Counted from the first letter of the stretch, positions 56,354-64,000 are shown. The stretch is DNA of 64,000 nt from Corynebacterium breve (GCF_030252165.1 NZ_CP126969.1:1364001-1428000); one strand, 5' to 3'. The notes: generated from the letters alone by a model not told the origin. A program made the numbers and translations.

Positions 56354-56368
56354 GAATGCTAGAGCAAT

Positions 56369-57196
56369 TTACTGCTGGCCAACCTCGTAGCGAACGAAGC
56401 TGGTGATCTCCAGACCGTTCTCCTCAGCGAATGCCTTGGTGGTCTTCTTGGAGTCTGCCAGGGATGGCTGCTCAAGAAGGACGATGTCCTTGAAGAATGC
56501 GCCGACGCGACCCTCGACGATCTTTGCGATGGCAGCCTCTGGCTTGCCCTCGTTGCGGGTGATCTCTTCCTGAACTGCGCGCTCCTTCTCAACGACGTCC
56601 GCTGGGACCTCGTCGCGGGTGAGGAAGCGGGCCTTCATTGCAGCGATCTGCAGTGCAACCTGGTGAGCAGCCTCTGCGGCCTTCTCGCCCTCGCCGTTGT
56701 ATGCAACCATGACGCCGACTGCTGGTGGCAGGTCAGCGGAACGCTGGTGCAGGTAAACCTCGATGTTGTCGCCCTCGAGGGTGGTTGCGCGACGAAGCTC
56801 GAGCTTCTCGCCGATCTTTGCGGACAGCTGCGCCAGTACCTCAGAGGCTGGGGTGCCGTTGACGTCTGCTGCTGCAAGCTCCTCCGGGGAGTTTGCCTTG
56901 ACAGCTGCTGCTGCGTCAGCGACCTGAGCTGCGATGTCCTTGAACTCCTGGTTCTTAGCCACGAAGTCAGTCTCGGAGTTAACCTCGATCATGGTGTTGC
57001 CGGAAACAGCAACAAGGCCCTCGAGAGCGTTACGCTCTGCGCGCTTGCCCACGTCCTTAGCACCCTGGACGCGAAGGACCTCAACGGCCTTCTCGAAGTC
57101 GCCACCGGTTTCTTCCAGTGCCTTCTTGCAATCCATCATGCCGGAGCCGGTCATCTCGCGGAGCTTCTTAACATCAGCAGCGGTGTAGTTCGCCAT
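56369..57196 (-). CDS. tsf: Elongation factor Ts
   Basis: This 275-aa protein is the nucleotide exchange factor of EF-Tu. The N-terminal UBA domain is [30 protein letters not shown]. It is followed by [15 protein letters not shown] and [18 protein letters not shown]. The ATG at 57196 has GAGGAGG upstream, so a longer frame is rejected. It lies 195 bp downstream of rpsB, with a highly structured spacer between. Confidence 0.97.
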   Translation of the reverse strand: MANYTAADVKKLREMTGSGMMDCKKALEETGGDFEKAVEVLRVQGAKDVGKRAERNALEGLVAVSGNTMIEVNSETDFVAKNQEFKDIAAQVADAAAAVKANSPEELAAADVNGTPASEVLAQLSAKIGEKLELRRATTLEGDNIEVYLHQRSADLPPAVGVMVAYNGEGEKAAEAAHQVALQIAAMKARFLTRDEVPADVVEKERAVQEEITRNEGKPEAAIAKIVEGRVGAFFKDIVLLEQPSLADSKKTTKAFAEENGLEITSFVRYEVGQQ

Positions 57197-57290
57197 CAGG
57201 GCGATCCTCCTCGTTGTAGAACGAAAATCGTTTAGGTGATCTGTAAAAAGACTAGTCGACATCCCTAGCTCAGGCATGTCGAAACGACGA

Positions 57291-57356
57291 CACCCCCGGC
57301 GCTTCCCGGAAGCGCCCAATCGTGAAATTGTGGGCGCCCGAGGGACGCTGGGGGTG
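57291..57356 (-). promoter_or_regulatory. Structured rpsB-tsf spacer with alternative hairpins
   Basis: An outer stem pairs 57291-57301 with 57346-57356 (CACCCCCGGCG/CGCTGGGGGTG, one G-T pair). Inside, a 19-nt palindrome at 57298-57316 (GGCGCTTCC-C-GGAAGCGCC) competes with a hairpin pairing 57312-57318 with 57331-57337 (GCGCCCA/TGGGCGC), because they share 57312-57316. This layout could set the tsf/rpsB ratio by attenuation or RNA processing. Confidence 0.55.
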
Positions 57357-57391
57357 GAAACCGTCGCAATTACGCGCTATGTGCGTAGAGC

Positions 57392-58282
57392 TTAAGCGTC
57401 CTTGGACTCTTCGGTCTCAGGTGCCTCGGTAGCTGGGGTAGCTGGGGTAGCTGGGGTAGCTTCAGCTGCTGCCTCTGCAGGAGCATCTGCTGCCGGTGCC
57501 TCAGAAGCTGCTGCCTCTGCTGCCTCAGCGTCTTGAGCTGCCTTTTCCTCGGTGTCGCCTGCTGCTTCACGAGCTGCTGCAAGCTGACGCTCTTCGCGAG
57601 CCTGCTTACCAGCAATGACTGCCTCGCCAATGACCTTGGAGAGCAGCTTGGTGGAGCGGATCGCGTCGTCGTTACCAGGGATTGGGAAGTCAACAACGTC
57701 TGGGTCACAGTTGGTGTCCAGGACAGCAACAACTGGGATGCGCAGCTTGTGAGCCTCGGAAACAGCGATGTGTTCCTTGTTGGTATCGATGATCCACAGA
57801 GCGGAAGGAATCTTGGTCATGTCAGCGATGCCGCCAAGAACGCGCTCGAGCTTGGTGCGCTCGCGGTTCAGCATGAGGATTTCCTTCTTGCCGCGACCTG
57901 CGTAGCCGTCTTCGGCTGCGTCCATTGCCTGAAGTTCCTTCATGCGGTGGAGACGCTTGGACACGGTGGTGAAGTTGGTGAGCATGCCGCCGAGCCAACG
58001 GTGGTTGACGTAAGGCATTCCAACGCGCTCAGCTTCTTCCTGAACAGCTTCCTGTGCCTGCTTCTTAGTGCCGACGAACAAGATGGTGCCACCGTGAGCG
58101 ACGGTCTCCTTGACGAACTCGTAAGCCTCGTCAATGTAGGTCAGCGTCTGCTGCAGGTCGATGATGTAGATGCCGTTGCGGTCGGTGAAGATGAAGCGAC
58201 GCATCTTCGGGTTCCAGCGACGAGTCTGGTGACCAAAGTGGACACCAGCGTCGAGGAGTTCGCGCATGGTTACAACTGCCAT
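57392..58282 (-). CDS. rpsB: 30S ribosomal protein S2
   Basis: This 296-aa protein carries the two S2 signatures [24 protein letters not shown] and [52 protein letters not shown]. The last 50 residues form an Ala/Glu/Pro-rich acidic tail common in actinobacteria. Part of it is encoded by a perfect 9-bp tandem repeat (Ala-Thr-Pro). AAGGAGAG precedes the ATG at 58282. Confidence 0.97.
   Translation of the reverse strand: MAVVTMRELLDAGVHFGHQTRRWNPKMRRFIFTDRNGIYIIDLQQTLTYIDEAYEFVKETVAHGGTILFVGTKKQAQEAVQEEAERVGMPYVNHRWLGGMLTNFTTVSKRLHRMKELQAMDAAEDGYAGRGKKEILMLNRERTKLERVLGGIADMTKIPSALWIIDTNKEHIAVSEAHKLRIPVVAVLDTNCDPDVVDFPIPGNDDAIRSTKLLSKVIGEAVIAGKQAREERQLAAAREAAGDTEEKAAQDAEAAEAAASEAPAADAPAEAAAEATPATPATPATEAPETEESKDA
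57429..57460. repeat. 9-bp tandem repeat in the rpsB tail
   Basis: At least three perfect copies of GTAGCTGGG are present, encoding Ala-Thr-Pro on the minus strand. The in-frame unit length allows copy-number change without a frameshift. Confidence 0.85.
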
Positions 58283-58624
58283 GGGAAACTCTCCTTCGGA
58301 GTAAAGTTAGTTCGGTTACTTGATCAATTGCACGGGTTTTTATCCCGAGCCCTAGCGACGAGCCACACAAACACCCGCACGCTGTAAAGTCACAGCTTGA
58401 GGGACCGTTGTTTATGCTGGCAGCCAGGCAGTTGCCTGGTGATTCGCCGCGCGTAGTCAGCGCGTTAGATCCGAAGCAATCCGGAAACAGACACACTGCT
58501 AGCAAGAATCATAGACCCTTGGGGGCTTTTCGGCCAAACGAAACGCGAGCGTTATCCACAGGGAGGAGTTTCTCCACAGGAATGTGTCGTCGTCGCAGCA
58601 CACCACCGGGAAACGCGTGACGAT
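58283..58624. other. Intergenic region upstream of rpsB and the M23 gene
   Basis: This 342-bp divergent region has no gene I can support. On the rpsB side it must hold the ribosomal-protein promoter and a leader long enough for S2 autoregulation, but I cannot define the structure. On the M23 side it holds a perfect DnaA-box-like TTATCCACA (58552-58560) followed by TCTCCACAG. A near-copy of the dispersed motif lies around 58590-58602. Confidence 0.5.
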
Positions 58625-58630
58625 GTGAGT

Positions 58631-59113
58631 ATGAAAAGGCTCGTGGTTCTGCTGTGTTTATTGTGCCCTCCCCTCCTGGTGGGTTATGTCGATCCGTCCA
58701 CCGGTCTGCCACACGCCACACAGGTGCTGCGCGGCGCGGACATCCCTGAGAAGAAATGGCTGCCCGGGCATCGGGGCGTGGACTTAGCGCTCGAGGTGGG
58801 TGCGGAGGTTGTAGCTAGCGACGACGGGATCGTCGCCTTTGCAGGCCGGGTCGCTGGCACGCCTGTGGTGTCGATCGATCACGCAGATGGGATTCGCACG
58901 ACCTACCAGCCCGTGCACGCCGTGGTTGCGCAGGGTGATGAGGTTGCGGTAGGTCAGGTCGTCGGCAAGCTTGCTCATCCTGTCGATGGTCATCCGGGTT
59001 TGCACTGGGGTGCGCGGACGGGGCCGGATGAGTATCTCAATCCGCTGACGTTGCTGGATCGGCCGGTAATTCGGCTCAAGCCCTTGGATGGGCCTGCTGA
59101 TACACGGCTTTGA
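58631..59113 (+). CDS. M23 (LytM) family metallopeptidase domain protein
   Basis: This 160-aa secreted or membrane-anchored protein has an N-terminal hydrophobic signal (MKRLVVLLCLLCPPLLVGY) and a small LytM domain. PGHRGVDLALEVGAEVVASDDGIVAFAG provides the first two zinc ligands (H, D), and GLHWGA keeps the late His. The motif is HW instead of HxH, so peptidase activity is not certain. It matches mycobacterial Rv2891 in position beside rpsB. A GTG two codons upstream is an alternative start. Its 3' end overlaps convergent xerC by 38 nt. Confidence 0.82.
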   Translation: MKRLVVLLCLLCPPLLVGYVDPSTGLPHATQVLRGADIPEKKWLPGHRGVDLALEVGAEVVASDDGIVAFAGRVAGTPVVSIDHADGIRTTYQPVHAVVAQGDEVAVGQVVGKLAHPVDGHPGLHWGARTGPDEYLNPLTLLDRPVIRLKPLDGPADTRL

Positions 59114-60017
59114 GGCGCTGCGCGGAGACGTGGGTGTAGATCTGGGTGGTCTGAAGCGATGAGTGGCCCAGGAGTTCTTGTACCACGCGAAGGTCAGCAC
59201 CACCTTCGAGCATGTGGGTGGCGGCGGTGTGGCGCAGGCCGTGCGGGGTGAGGTCGGTAGCACCTGTGGTTTTCCCGGCGCGCTCCACAACGCGGCGGAC
59301 TTGGCGCTGATCGATGCGCGCACCGCGTACACCGACGAAAAGCGCAGCGGTGTCGGTGGCGAGTTCTGCGCGCCCTTGGTCGATCCACCGGGTAAGCGCA
59401 TCGGCCGCTTTCTTGCCGAAGGGAACGATGCGTTGCTTGTTTCCCTTTCCTGTGACGCGGGCTTGCATGCGTTTGAGGTCGAGGTCCGAGAGGTTTAGTC
59501 CAGTCAGTTCGGCGACGCGGATGCCTGTGGCATAGAGCAGCTCAAGCATGGCGAGGTCACGCTGGGATTCGGCGGTGGAGAGCTCCGCCTCTTCCGGGGT
59601 CGTGCCGTCTTGCGGGGTGCCTGCCTGGTTGCCGCCTGCGGAGACGAGGTCGGCGGCTTTGTCCGGGTTGAGCACGTGCGGCAGGGGCCGGGTGATCTTG
59701 GGGGTGACTAGGCGGGCGGCCACGTCTGATTCAAGGTAGCCGTGGTTGTAGGCCCAGGTGGAAAAGGCGCGCGCGGAGGCGGTGCGGCGTGCGATGGTGG
59801 TGCGGGCGAGGCCTTGCTGTACTGCGTCGGCAAGCCAGGAGCGCAGGGTCACAATGCTGAAGGAGCGAAACGTGGGAGCGAATTCCTCTAGGGTTGCCAG
59901 GTCGGATTGGTAGCCGCGCACGGTGGCGTCGGATCGACCTTTAACCAGGCGGAGGTAGTCGGCGAAGTCTGCAATTGCTTCGCCGACTTGGGTGGCCTCT
60001 CCCCTTTTATCACTCAT
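59076..60017 (-). CDS. xerC: Tyrosine recombinase XerC
   Basis: This 313-aa recombinase resolves chromosome dimers at dif with XerD and FtsK. The N-terminal core-binding domain starts IADFADYLRLVKGRSDATVRGYQSDL. The catalytic residues appear in ATGIRVAEL (Arg), GKGNKQRIVPF (Lys), PHGLRHTAATHML (HxxR), LLGHSSLQTTQIYTHV (His and nucleophile Tyr). The ATG at 60017 is the sensible family start. It follows dprA by 26 bp. Confidence 0.94.
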   Translation of the reverse strand: MSDKRGEATQVGEAIADFADYLRLVKGRSDATVRGYQSDLATLEEFAPTFRSFSIVTLRSWLADAVQQGLARTTIARRTASARAFSTWAYNHGYLESDVAARLVTPKITRPLPHVLNPDKAADLVSAGGNQAGTPQDGTTPEEAELSTAESQRDLAMLELLYATGIRVAELTGLNLSDLDLKRMQARVTGKGNKQRIVPFGKKAADALTRWIDQGRAELATDTAALFVGVRGARIDQRQVRRVVERAGKTTGATDLTPHGLRHTAATHMLEGGADLRVVQELLGHSSLQTTQIYTHVSAQRLKAVYQQAHPRA

Positions 60018-60043
60018 GCCACATGAGTATACTCCTGCCTCTG

Positions 60044-61210
60044 CTAGATCATGCGCGCCCAATGTTCGCCGTCGCGAGTGACCACGTTGCGCTTGACCAG
60101 ATCCACCAACAGGTGCACGGTAAGCGCCGTGGTCAGTCCCGCCTTCTCTGCGACCTCGGTGCAGGTGATGCCCTTGTCTCCGAGGGGATTGAGCGCGTCG
60201 TACACGCGTAGCTCATTGCGCGAGAGAGCCTGAACCTGGCTCGGCGCGTATTCCAGTTCGAGCTGATTCTCCACGTCCACTGTGCCGATACTGCAGAGGT
60301 ACTGATGCACGTCTCGCACATCGGTGACCGGCATTGCTTCATTCCTCTTAATCAGCTGGTTGCACCCATCCGACTGACCAAGCCCCTGGATCGGGCCCGG
60401 CATCGCCATGGGCAATCGTCCAAAATCATTCACTCGGGTCATTGTGTTTAACGCGCCCGAGCGATACGGTGCCTCCACGACCACGGTGCCAGGCGTAAGC
60501 GCTGCGATGAGCCGGTTGCGCTCTAAAAACCGCCACCGATAAGACTGGCTGCCCGGGCTGTACTCAGACACGAGCGCGCCACCGCGTTGGGTGATCGTCG
60601 AAAAGAGCTCTTTGTTTCGCAAAGGATAAATCCACCCGGGCCCACCGGCCATGATCGCAACGGTGGGAAGCTGATGCTCCAACGCCGCTCGGTGCGCCAC
60701 AGTGTCAATACCCAGCGCACCACCGGAAACCACCGTGTAATTGTGACGGGCAAGTTCCGCACAGAGTGTGGCGGTGGCTTTGCGTCCATAATCGGTTGCG
60801 TTGCGCGTCCCGACGATCCCGACGGACTGTGCCACAAGGGTCCTCAGATCCTGATTACCACTCACCCACAGGCCATGTGGCTTAGTCAGTTCTTTTGTGC
60901 TTGCCGACGACACACTGTCTGACACCGAGAGGAAGTCAAAGGACCCGTCGATCTCCTCGGCCGGCCACTCCGGGCTATCGGGGTGAATCAGGGCAAAGCC
61001 TGCAAGCGAAGCCTTGTCCAGCATCTCGTGCGGGTTGAGATTCCGGGTGTGTTCGGTATCGCCTAACAATCCCCCGAGCCAGCTGGCACGGGTGCGCAGT
61101 CCGCGTGCGATCTCGTCTGCGTCGCGTCCCGCGCGGAACAACGCTTGGAGGTGAGGCGATGGGCCGTCGATAACGGTGCGCAGATACGCCCACGAATCGA
61201 AGGTGCTCAT
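60044..61210 (-). CDS. dprA: DNA processing protein DprA
   Basis: This 388-aa Rossmann-fold protein protects incoming single-stranded DNA and loads RecA during transformation. VGIVGTRNATDYGRKATATLCAEL and VVSGGALGIDTVAHRAAL are the core motifs; the usual Arg/Met of SGxAxGID is Leu here. TVVVEAPYRSGALNTM follows. The C-terminal winged-helix domain occupies about the last 65 residues. The ATG overlaps the comM stop by 4 nt. No comEA/EC genes lie in this window. Confidence 0.93.
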   Translation of the reverse strand: MSTFDSWAYLRTVIDGPSPHLQALFRAGRDADEIARGLRTRASWLGGLLGDTEHTRNLNPHEMLDKASLAGFALIHPDSPEWPAEEIDGSFDFLSVSDSVSSASTKELTKPHGLWVSGNQDLRTLVAQSVGIVGTRNATDYGRKATATLCAELARHNYTVVSGGALGIDTVAHRAALEHQLPTVAIMAGGPGWIYPLRNKELFSTITQRGGALVSEYSPGSQSYRWRFLERNRLIAALTPGTVVVEAPYRSGALNTMTRVNDFGRLPMAMPGPIQGLGQSDGCNQLIKRNEAMPVTDVRDVHQYLCSIGTVDVENQLELEYAPSQVQALSRNELRVYDALNPLGDKGITCTEVAEKAGLTTALTVHLLVDLVKRNVVTRDGEHWARMI

Positions 61211-62730
61211 GCTGCGCTCCTCACTCCGGTGGTGTCGCGCAGATCAATCGCCTGAGCTACGTGATCCAAGGTGGGTTGCGTCGCTCCTGCGAGATCGCAC
61301 AGGGTCCAGGCGAGTTTGATGGCGCGATCGACACCACGCTGGGAGATGTCCCCGCAGGCCAGGTATGCGCCGAGCAACGCCATGCCTGCCTCGTCCGCGG
61401 GATAGTCGCGACGCAACACCGACGGGGAAATGGCGGCGTTGGTGGTGGCTTGCACCCCGGCGCGCGACCAGCGATGCTCGGCGCGATCGCGGGCGGCGGC
61501 GACCCGTGCTGCGATGACGGAGGACGGTTCCGAGTGCGCGGTAGACAACACCGCGTTGGCGTTGGTCACTTCCACGGAGATATCGATGCGATCACGCAGT
61601 GGGCCCGAAATGTTGTTCAAATACGTGGCGCGCTGCCGCGAAGAACAGGTACACGCCAGAGGGTCGTCGGTGCCACAGCGACAGGGGTTGGCTGCCATGA
61701 CCAATTGGAATTGCGCGGGAAAAACCACTTCACGACGAGGCCTGGCCAATCGCACCTGTCCTTCCTCTAAGGGAATTCGCAGGCTGTCGATGACGCTGGC
61801 GGAGACTTCAGAGACTTCATCAAGGAAAAGCACACCGTGGTGTGCCATGCTGATCGCGCCGGGGCGGGCGGACCCCGGGCCACCGCCGATTAGCGCTGCG
61901 CGTGTGACACCTGGATGCGGAGAAATCAACGGTGCGTGTGTGATCACCTTGGTGGCGGAGTTGCTGACCACCGAATGTACCGCCGTGGCTTCCACCATTT
62001 GTTCTGATGACAAAGGAGGAAGGATACTCGGGATGCGCTGCGCCAACATGGACTTGCCCGAGCCAGGCGGGCCGACCATGAACAAGTGGTGGGCACCTGC
62101 AGCTGCGATTTCGACGATGCGTTTGGTGTCATCCTGGCCTGCGATATCGGCAAAGTCGAGGTCTTCACGCGGCGCGGAATCAGACTTCCCGACGTCCACT
62201 GCGCGATCAAGCTCGCGCATATCTTGTGCCCATTCCCACACCTGGGCCAAGGTGTCGGCGACGAGGATATTGCGCTCGCCGAGCAAGGCGGCTTCTGCGG
62301 CATTGGCGCGTGGGATCACCACGTGTCGAATTCCCTCGTGCCGGGCCGCGATCAGCATGGGGAGCACCCCTCCGACGGCGCGAAGCTGACCGTCGAGGCC
62401 AAGTTCGCCGGCTACCAGCGTTGTGCGCATCCGGTGCGCCACAGCAGGATGGGTACAGCTTAGGACTGCGAGAGCGATGGGAAGGTCGAAGTGCGAGCCG
62501 GTCTTCGGGACATCAGCTGGCGAGAGCGACACCATGATCTTGGTTCGAGGCCACGGTAGGCCGGTGTTCGTGGTGGCGGTGCGGATGCGATCGCGGGATT
62601 CGCGCACGGTGGCGTCGCCAAGCCCGACGACGAAGATTCCTGGCAGACCAGGTCCCACGTTGGATTCCACCGTGACAAGGTGCGCGCTTACGCCCTCAAC
62701 GGTTGCGGTGAAAGTGCTAGCAAGCGCCAT
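61207..62730 (-). CDS. comM: YifB/ComM family Mg-chelatase-like helicase
   Basis: This 507-aa protein has an N-terminal Lon-like fold (FTATVEGVSAHLVTVESNVGPGLPGIFVVGLGDATVRESRDRIRTA). The AAA+ domain shows Walker A GPPGSGKSMLAQR, Walker B GVLFLDEVSEV, and zinc-type CRCGTDDPLACTCSSRQRATYLNNISGPLRDRIDI. ComM is a branch-migration helicase in natural transformation of Gram-negatives. The ATG at 62730 is preferred over a longer frame; it overlaps yraN by 14 nt. Confidence 0.95.
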   Translation of the reverse strand: MALASTFTATVEGVSAHLVTVESNVGPGLPGIFVVGLGDATVRESRDRIRTATTNTGLPWPRTKIMVSLSPADVPKTGSHFDLPIALAVLSCTHPAVAHRMRTTLVAGELGLDGQLRAVGGVLPMLIAARHEGIRHVVIPRANAAEAALLGERNILVADTLAQVWEWAQDMRELDRAVDVGKSDSAPREDLDFADIAGQDDTKRIVEIAAAGAHHLFMVGPPGSGKSMLAQRIPSILPPLSSEQMVEATAVHSVVSNSATKVITHAPLISPHPGVTRAALIGGGPGSARPGAISMAHHGVLFLDEVSEVSASVIDSLRIPLEEGQVRLARPRREVVFPAQFQLVMAANPCRCGTDDPLACTCSSRQRATYLNNISGPLRDRIDISVEVTNANAVLSTAHSEPSSVIAARVAAARDRAEHRWSRAGVQATTNAAISPSVLRRDYPADEAGMALLGAYLACGDISQRGVDRAIKLAWTLCDLAGATQPTLDHVAQAIDLRDTTGVRSAA

Positions 62731-63085
62731 GGTCAACCCCCTGGAATGCCTCGACGGAAAACCCTCTGCCGACCACGTTGAGTGCCAAGACATCGAAGCG
62801 GACGGGCGAATAGGGGTGGTCAAGAAGCCAGCGTGCGGCTGCACGGCGCATGCGTTGAAGTTTGGAGTAAGTGACAGACTCCGCGTTGCCAAAGCCTAGG
62901 CCCGAGCGGGTCTTGACCTCAACAAAGACGATGGTGCCGTCGGGTTCGCGGACGATGAGGTCAAGTTCCCCCACCGGGTAGTACACGTTGCGCGCGAGCA
63001 CTTCGGCACCGCGGGCGAGATAAAAGTCGGCGGCGGCATTCTCACCGCGACGCGCCAGAGAAAGGTGGTCAGTCGATGTGGACAC
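62717..63085 (-). CDS. YraN family nuclease-fold protein (UPF0102)
   Basis: This 122-aa protein has GENAAADFYLARGAEVLARNVYYPVGELDLIVREPDGTIVFVEVKTRSGLGFG. The E-N-A, GELDLI and FVEVKTR residues match the PD-(D/E)XK Holliday-junction-resolvase-like fold. Function is unproven. The conserved yraN-comM-dprA clustering suggests a role in DNA processing. It starts with GTG at 63085 with a G-rich stretch upstream. Confidence 0.9.
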   Translation of the reverse strand: MSTSTDHLSLARRGENAAADFYLARGAEVLARNVYYPVGELDLIVREPDGTIVFVEVKTRSGLGFGNAESVTYSKLQRMRRAAARWLLDHPYSPVRFDVLALNVVGRGFSVEAFQGVDHGAC

Positions 63086-63167
63086 AGGTAATCATTCCCC
63101 CCGGAAGTAGACAAAGTGTTGGTCCACTTCCCAGGATGACCGGGAATGAGAGGTTTCGCGCGGGAGG

Positions 63168-63217
63168 TCGTCGAAAAGCAACAAAACCTGTGGAAAACAA
63201 CATTTCTATCCACAGGT
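63168..63217 (-). terminator. Terminator after the DUF2469 gene, with a TCGTCGNNAAGC copy
   Basis: The 9-bp stem ACCTGTGGA/TCCACAGGT (63186-63194 and 63209-63217), loop 14 nt, is followed on the minus strand by TTTTGTTG. The motif copy TCGTCGAAAAGC (63168-63179) lies directly downstream. The right arm (TATCCACAG) also resembles a DnaA box. Confidence 0.7.
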
Positions 63218-63232
63218 ACTTGCTTGGTAAAG

Positions 63233-63538
63233 CTATTCGGGGATGATCATCTCCGGTTTGTCCAGCTCTTCGATGTTGACGTCTTTGTAGGTGATCACGC
63301 GGACGTAGCGCACGAACCGGACAGCACGGTACATATCCCACACCCAAGCATCGGACATTCGGACTTCGTAGTAGACGTCCTTGCCTTCGGTGTGCGGGAT
63401 CAGCTCGACGGCGTTGGCTAGGTAGAAGCGGCGATCCGTCTCAACCACGTAGGAGAACTGGCTGACCACATCGCGGTATTCCCGGTACAGCGATAGTTCA
63501 ACTTCAGCTTCATAGTTGTCCAGCTCTTCGGCACTCAT
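63233..63538 (-). CDS. DUF2469 conserved protein
   Basis: This 101-aa acidic protein is almost invariant across actinobacteria: LDNYEAEVELSLYREYRDVVSQFSYVVETDRRFYLANAVEL, then VYYEVRMSDAWVWDMYRAVRFVRYVRVITYKDVNIEEL. Its function is not established. It overlaps the rnhB stop by 4 nt (ATGA), the same arrangement as Rv2901c-Rv2902c. Confidence 0.93.
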   Translation of the reverse strand: MSAEELDNYEAEVELSLYREYRDVVSQFSYVVETDRRFYLANAVELIPHTEGKDVYYEVRMSDAWVWDMYRAVRFVRYVRVITYKDVNIEELDKPEMIIPE

Positions 63539-64000
63539 GGTTGGTTGGTACTCCTTCGAAATTCAGCGTCGGCAGCAGCCACGTTGGCATAAGTGTAGCG
63601 ATGCAACTGGCTTGCACCGTGGCGGCGCACCGCATCCATGTGCGCCTTCGTGCCGTAGCCCTTGTGTCGTTCGAGTTCGTACTGCGGGTAGTCCCGGGCC
63701 AATTCGGTGATCAGGCGGTCGCGGCTTACTTTGGCCACAATGCTGGCCGCGGCGATGCAGCGGGCGGTGTAGTCCCCACCGATAATCGGCAACTGGGGAG
63801 CGGGAAGGCCGGGGACTTTAAACGCGTCGACGAGGACATAGCCTGGGCGTACGTCGAGGGCCGCGATGGCTTTGCGGGCCCCGTCGAGGTTGGCGGTGTG
63901 GATGCCGCGGGCGTCGATAAGCTTGGCTGAGATATGCACGACGCTGAAGCTGACTGCTTTTTCCAGCACCACGTCGAAGAGGGCTTCACGACGACGCGCG
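63535..64000 (-). CDS. rnhB: Ribonuclease HII, 5'-truncated by the window edge
   Basis: The N-terminal part with the first catalytic Asp lies outside the window. The visible C-terminal 154 codons include LVDAFKVPGLP, the catalytic-region block CIAAASIVAKVSRDRLITELARDYPQYELERHKGYGTKAHMDAVRRHG and a tail. The enzyme cleaves RNA in RNA-DNA hybrids and at misincorporated ribonucleotides. The frame stays open to the window end, so the internal GTG at 63972 is not the true start. Confidence 0.93.
   Translation of the reverse strand, partial: ARRREALFDVVLEKAVSFSVVHISAKLIDARGIHTANLDGARKAIAALDVRPGYVLVDAFKVPGLPAPQLPIIGGDYTARCIAAASIVAKVSRDRLITELARDYPQYELERHKGYGTKAHMDAVRRHGASQLHRYTYANVAAADAEFRRSTNQP

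Noticed and set aside
57417-57480. CRISPR-like repeats in the rpsB region
   Set aside because: The repeat unit is 9 bp without spacers and lies in the coding tail of rpsB.

Overview
The window is a gene-dense, fairly GC-rich stretch of an actinobacterial chromosome, almost certainly a mycolic-acid Corynebacterium or a close relative. The reasons are a mycothione reductase, an MMPL transporter, a methionine aminopeptidase with the actinobacterial proline-rich N-terminus, many GTG/TTG starts, probable leaderless genes, and gene neighbourhoods that match the order known from corynebacteria and mycobacteria (rimP-nusA-ylxR-infB-rbfA; dxr-rip-ispG; cdsA-frr-pyrH-tsf-rpsB; xerC-dprA-comM-yraN-DUF2469-rnhB). 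No species can be named from the sequence. I saw no rRNA, tRNA, CRISPR array, insertion sequence or prophage.

Layout. 1-2.7 kb: 3'-truncated nucleoside hydrolase, ribF, and divergent truB. 2.7-12.1 kb: a long minus-strand information-processing operon (rimP, nusA, ylxR, infB, rbfA, nrnA, MATE exporter, metallophosphoesterase, phosphopantetheinyl transferase). 12.1-17.8 kb: a lipoprotein and an MMPL transporter, then an ornithine-cyclodeaminase-like protein followed by a divergent glutamine-synthetase paralogue. 17.9-29.8 kb: an accessory-looking mixture of HNH protein, proS, yaaA, drug exporter, small XRE regulator with membrane partner, CPBP protease, AAA ATPase with a frameshifted membrane gene, and a histidine kinase/response regulator/ABC exporter cassette. 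29.9-32.8 kb: a complete TRAP transporter (dctPQM). 33-41.2 kb: an RsmC-like methyltransferase, cobA, a short SelO, a VOC protein, mqo, a hydrolase and mtr. 41.3-47.7 kb: map, a penicillin-binding protein, ispG, a site-2 protease and dxr. 47.9-58.3 kb: DUF2631, an ABC exporter, rlmN, a LapA-like protein, cdsA, frr, an amidase-like protein, pyrH, tsf and rpsB. 58.6-64 kb: an M23 protein, xerC, dprA, comM, yraN, DUF2469 and 5'-truncated rnhB.

Most of the window is housekeeping: translation (IF-2, EF-Ts, S2, RRF, NusA, RimP, RbfA, TruB, RlmN, ProRS, Map), MEP isoprenoid synthesis (Dxr, IspG), envelope lipid precursor supply (CdsA), and DNA processing (DprA, ComM, XerC, RNase HII).

The most unusual signal is not a gene. 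The 12-mer TCGTCGNNAAGC recurs on both strands roughly every 2-3 kb, including seven copies in non-coding gaps. Two of those copies form an inverted pair between infB and rbfA, and others sit in or beside terminator-like hairpins. This resembles the organisation of DNA uptake sequences in Neisseria and Pasteurellaceae. Function is unknown. Other points of interest are a structured rpsB-tsf spacer with mutually exclusive hairpins, the altered glutamine synthetase paralogue, a one-base frameshift near 26118, a shortened SelO, and repeated 4-nt sharing of stop codons by convergent genes.
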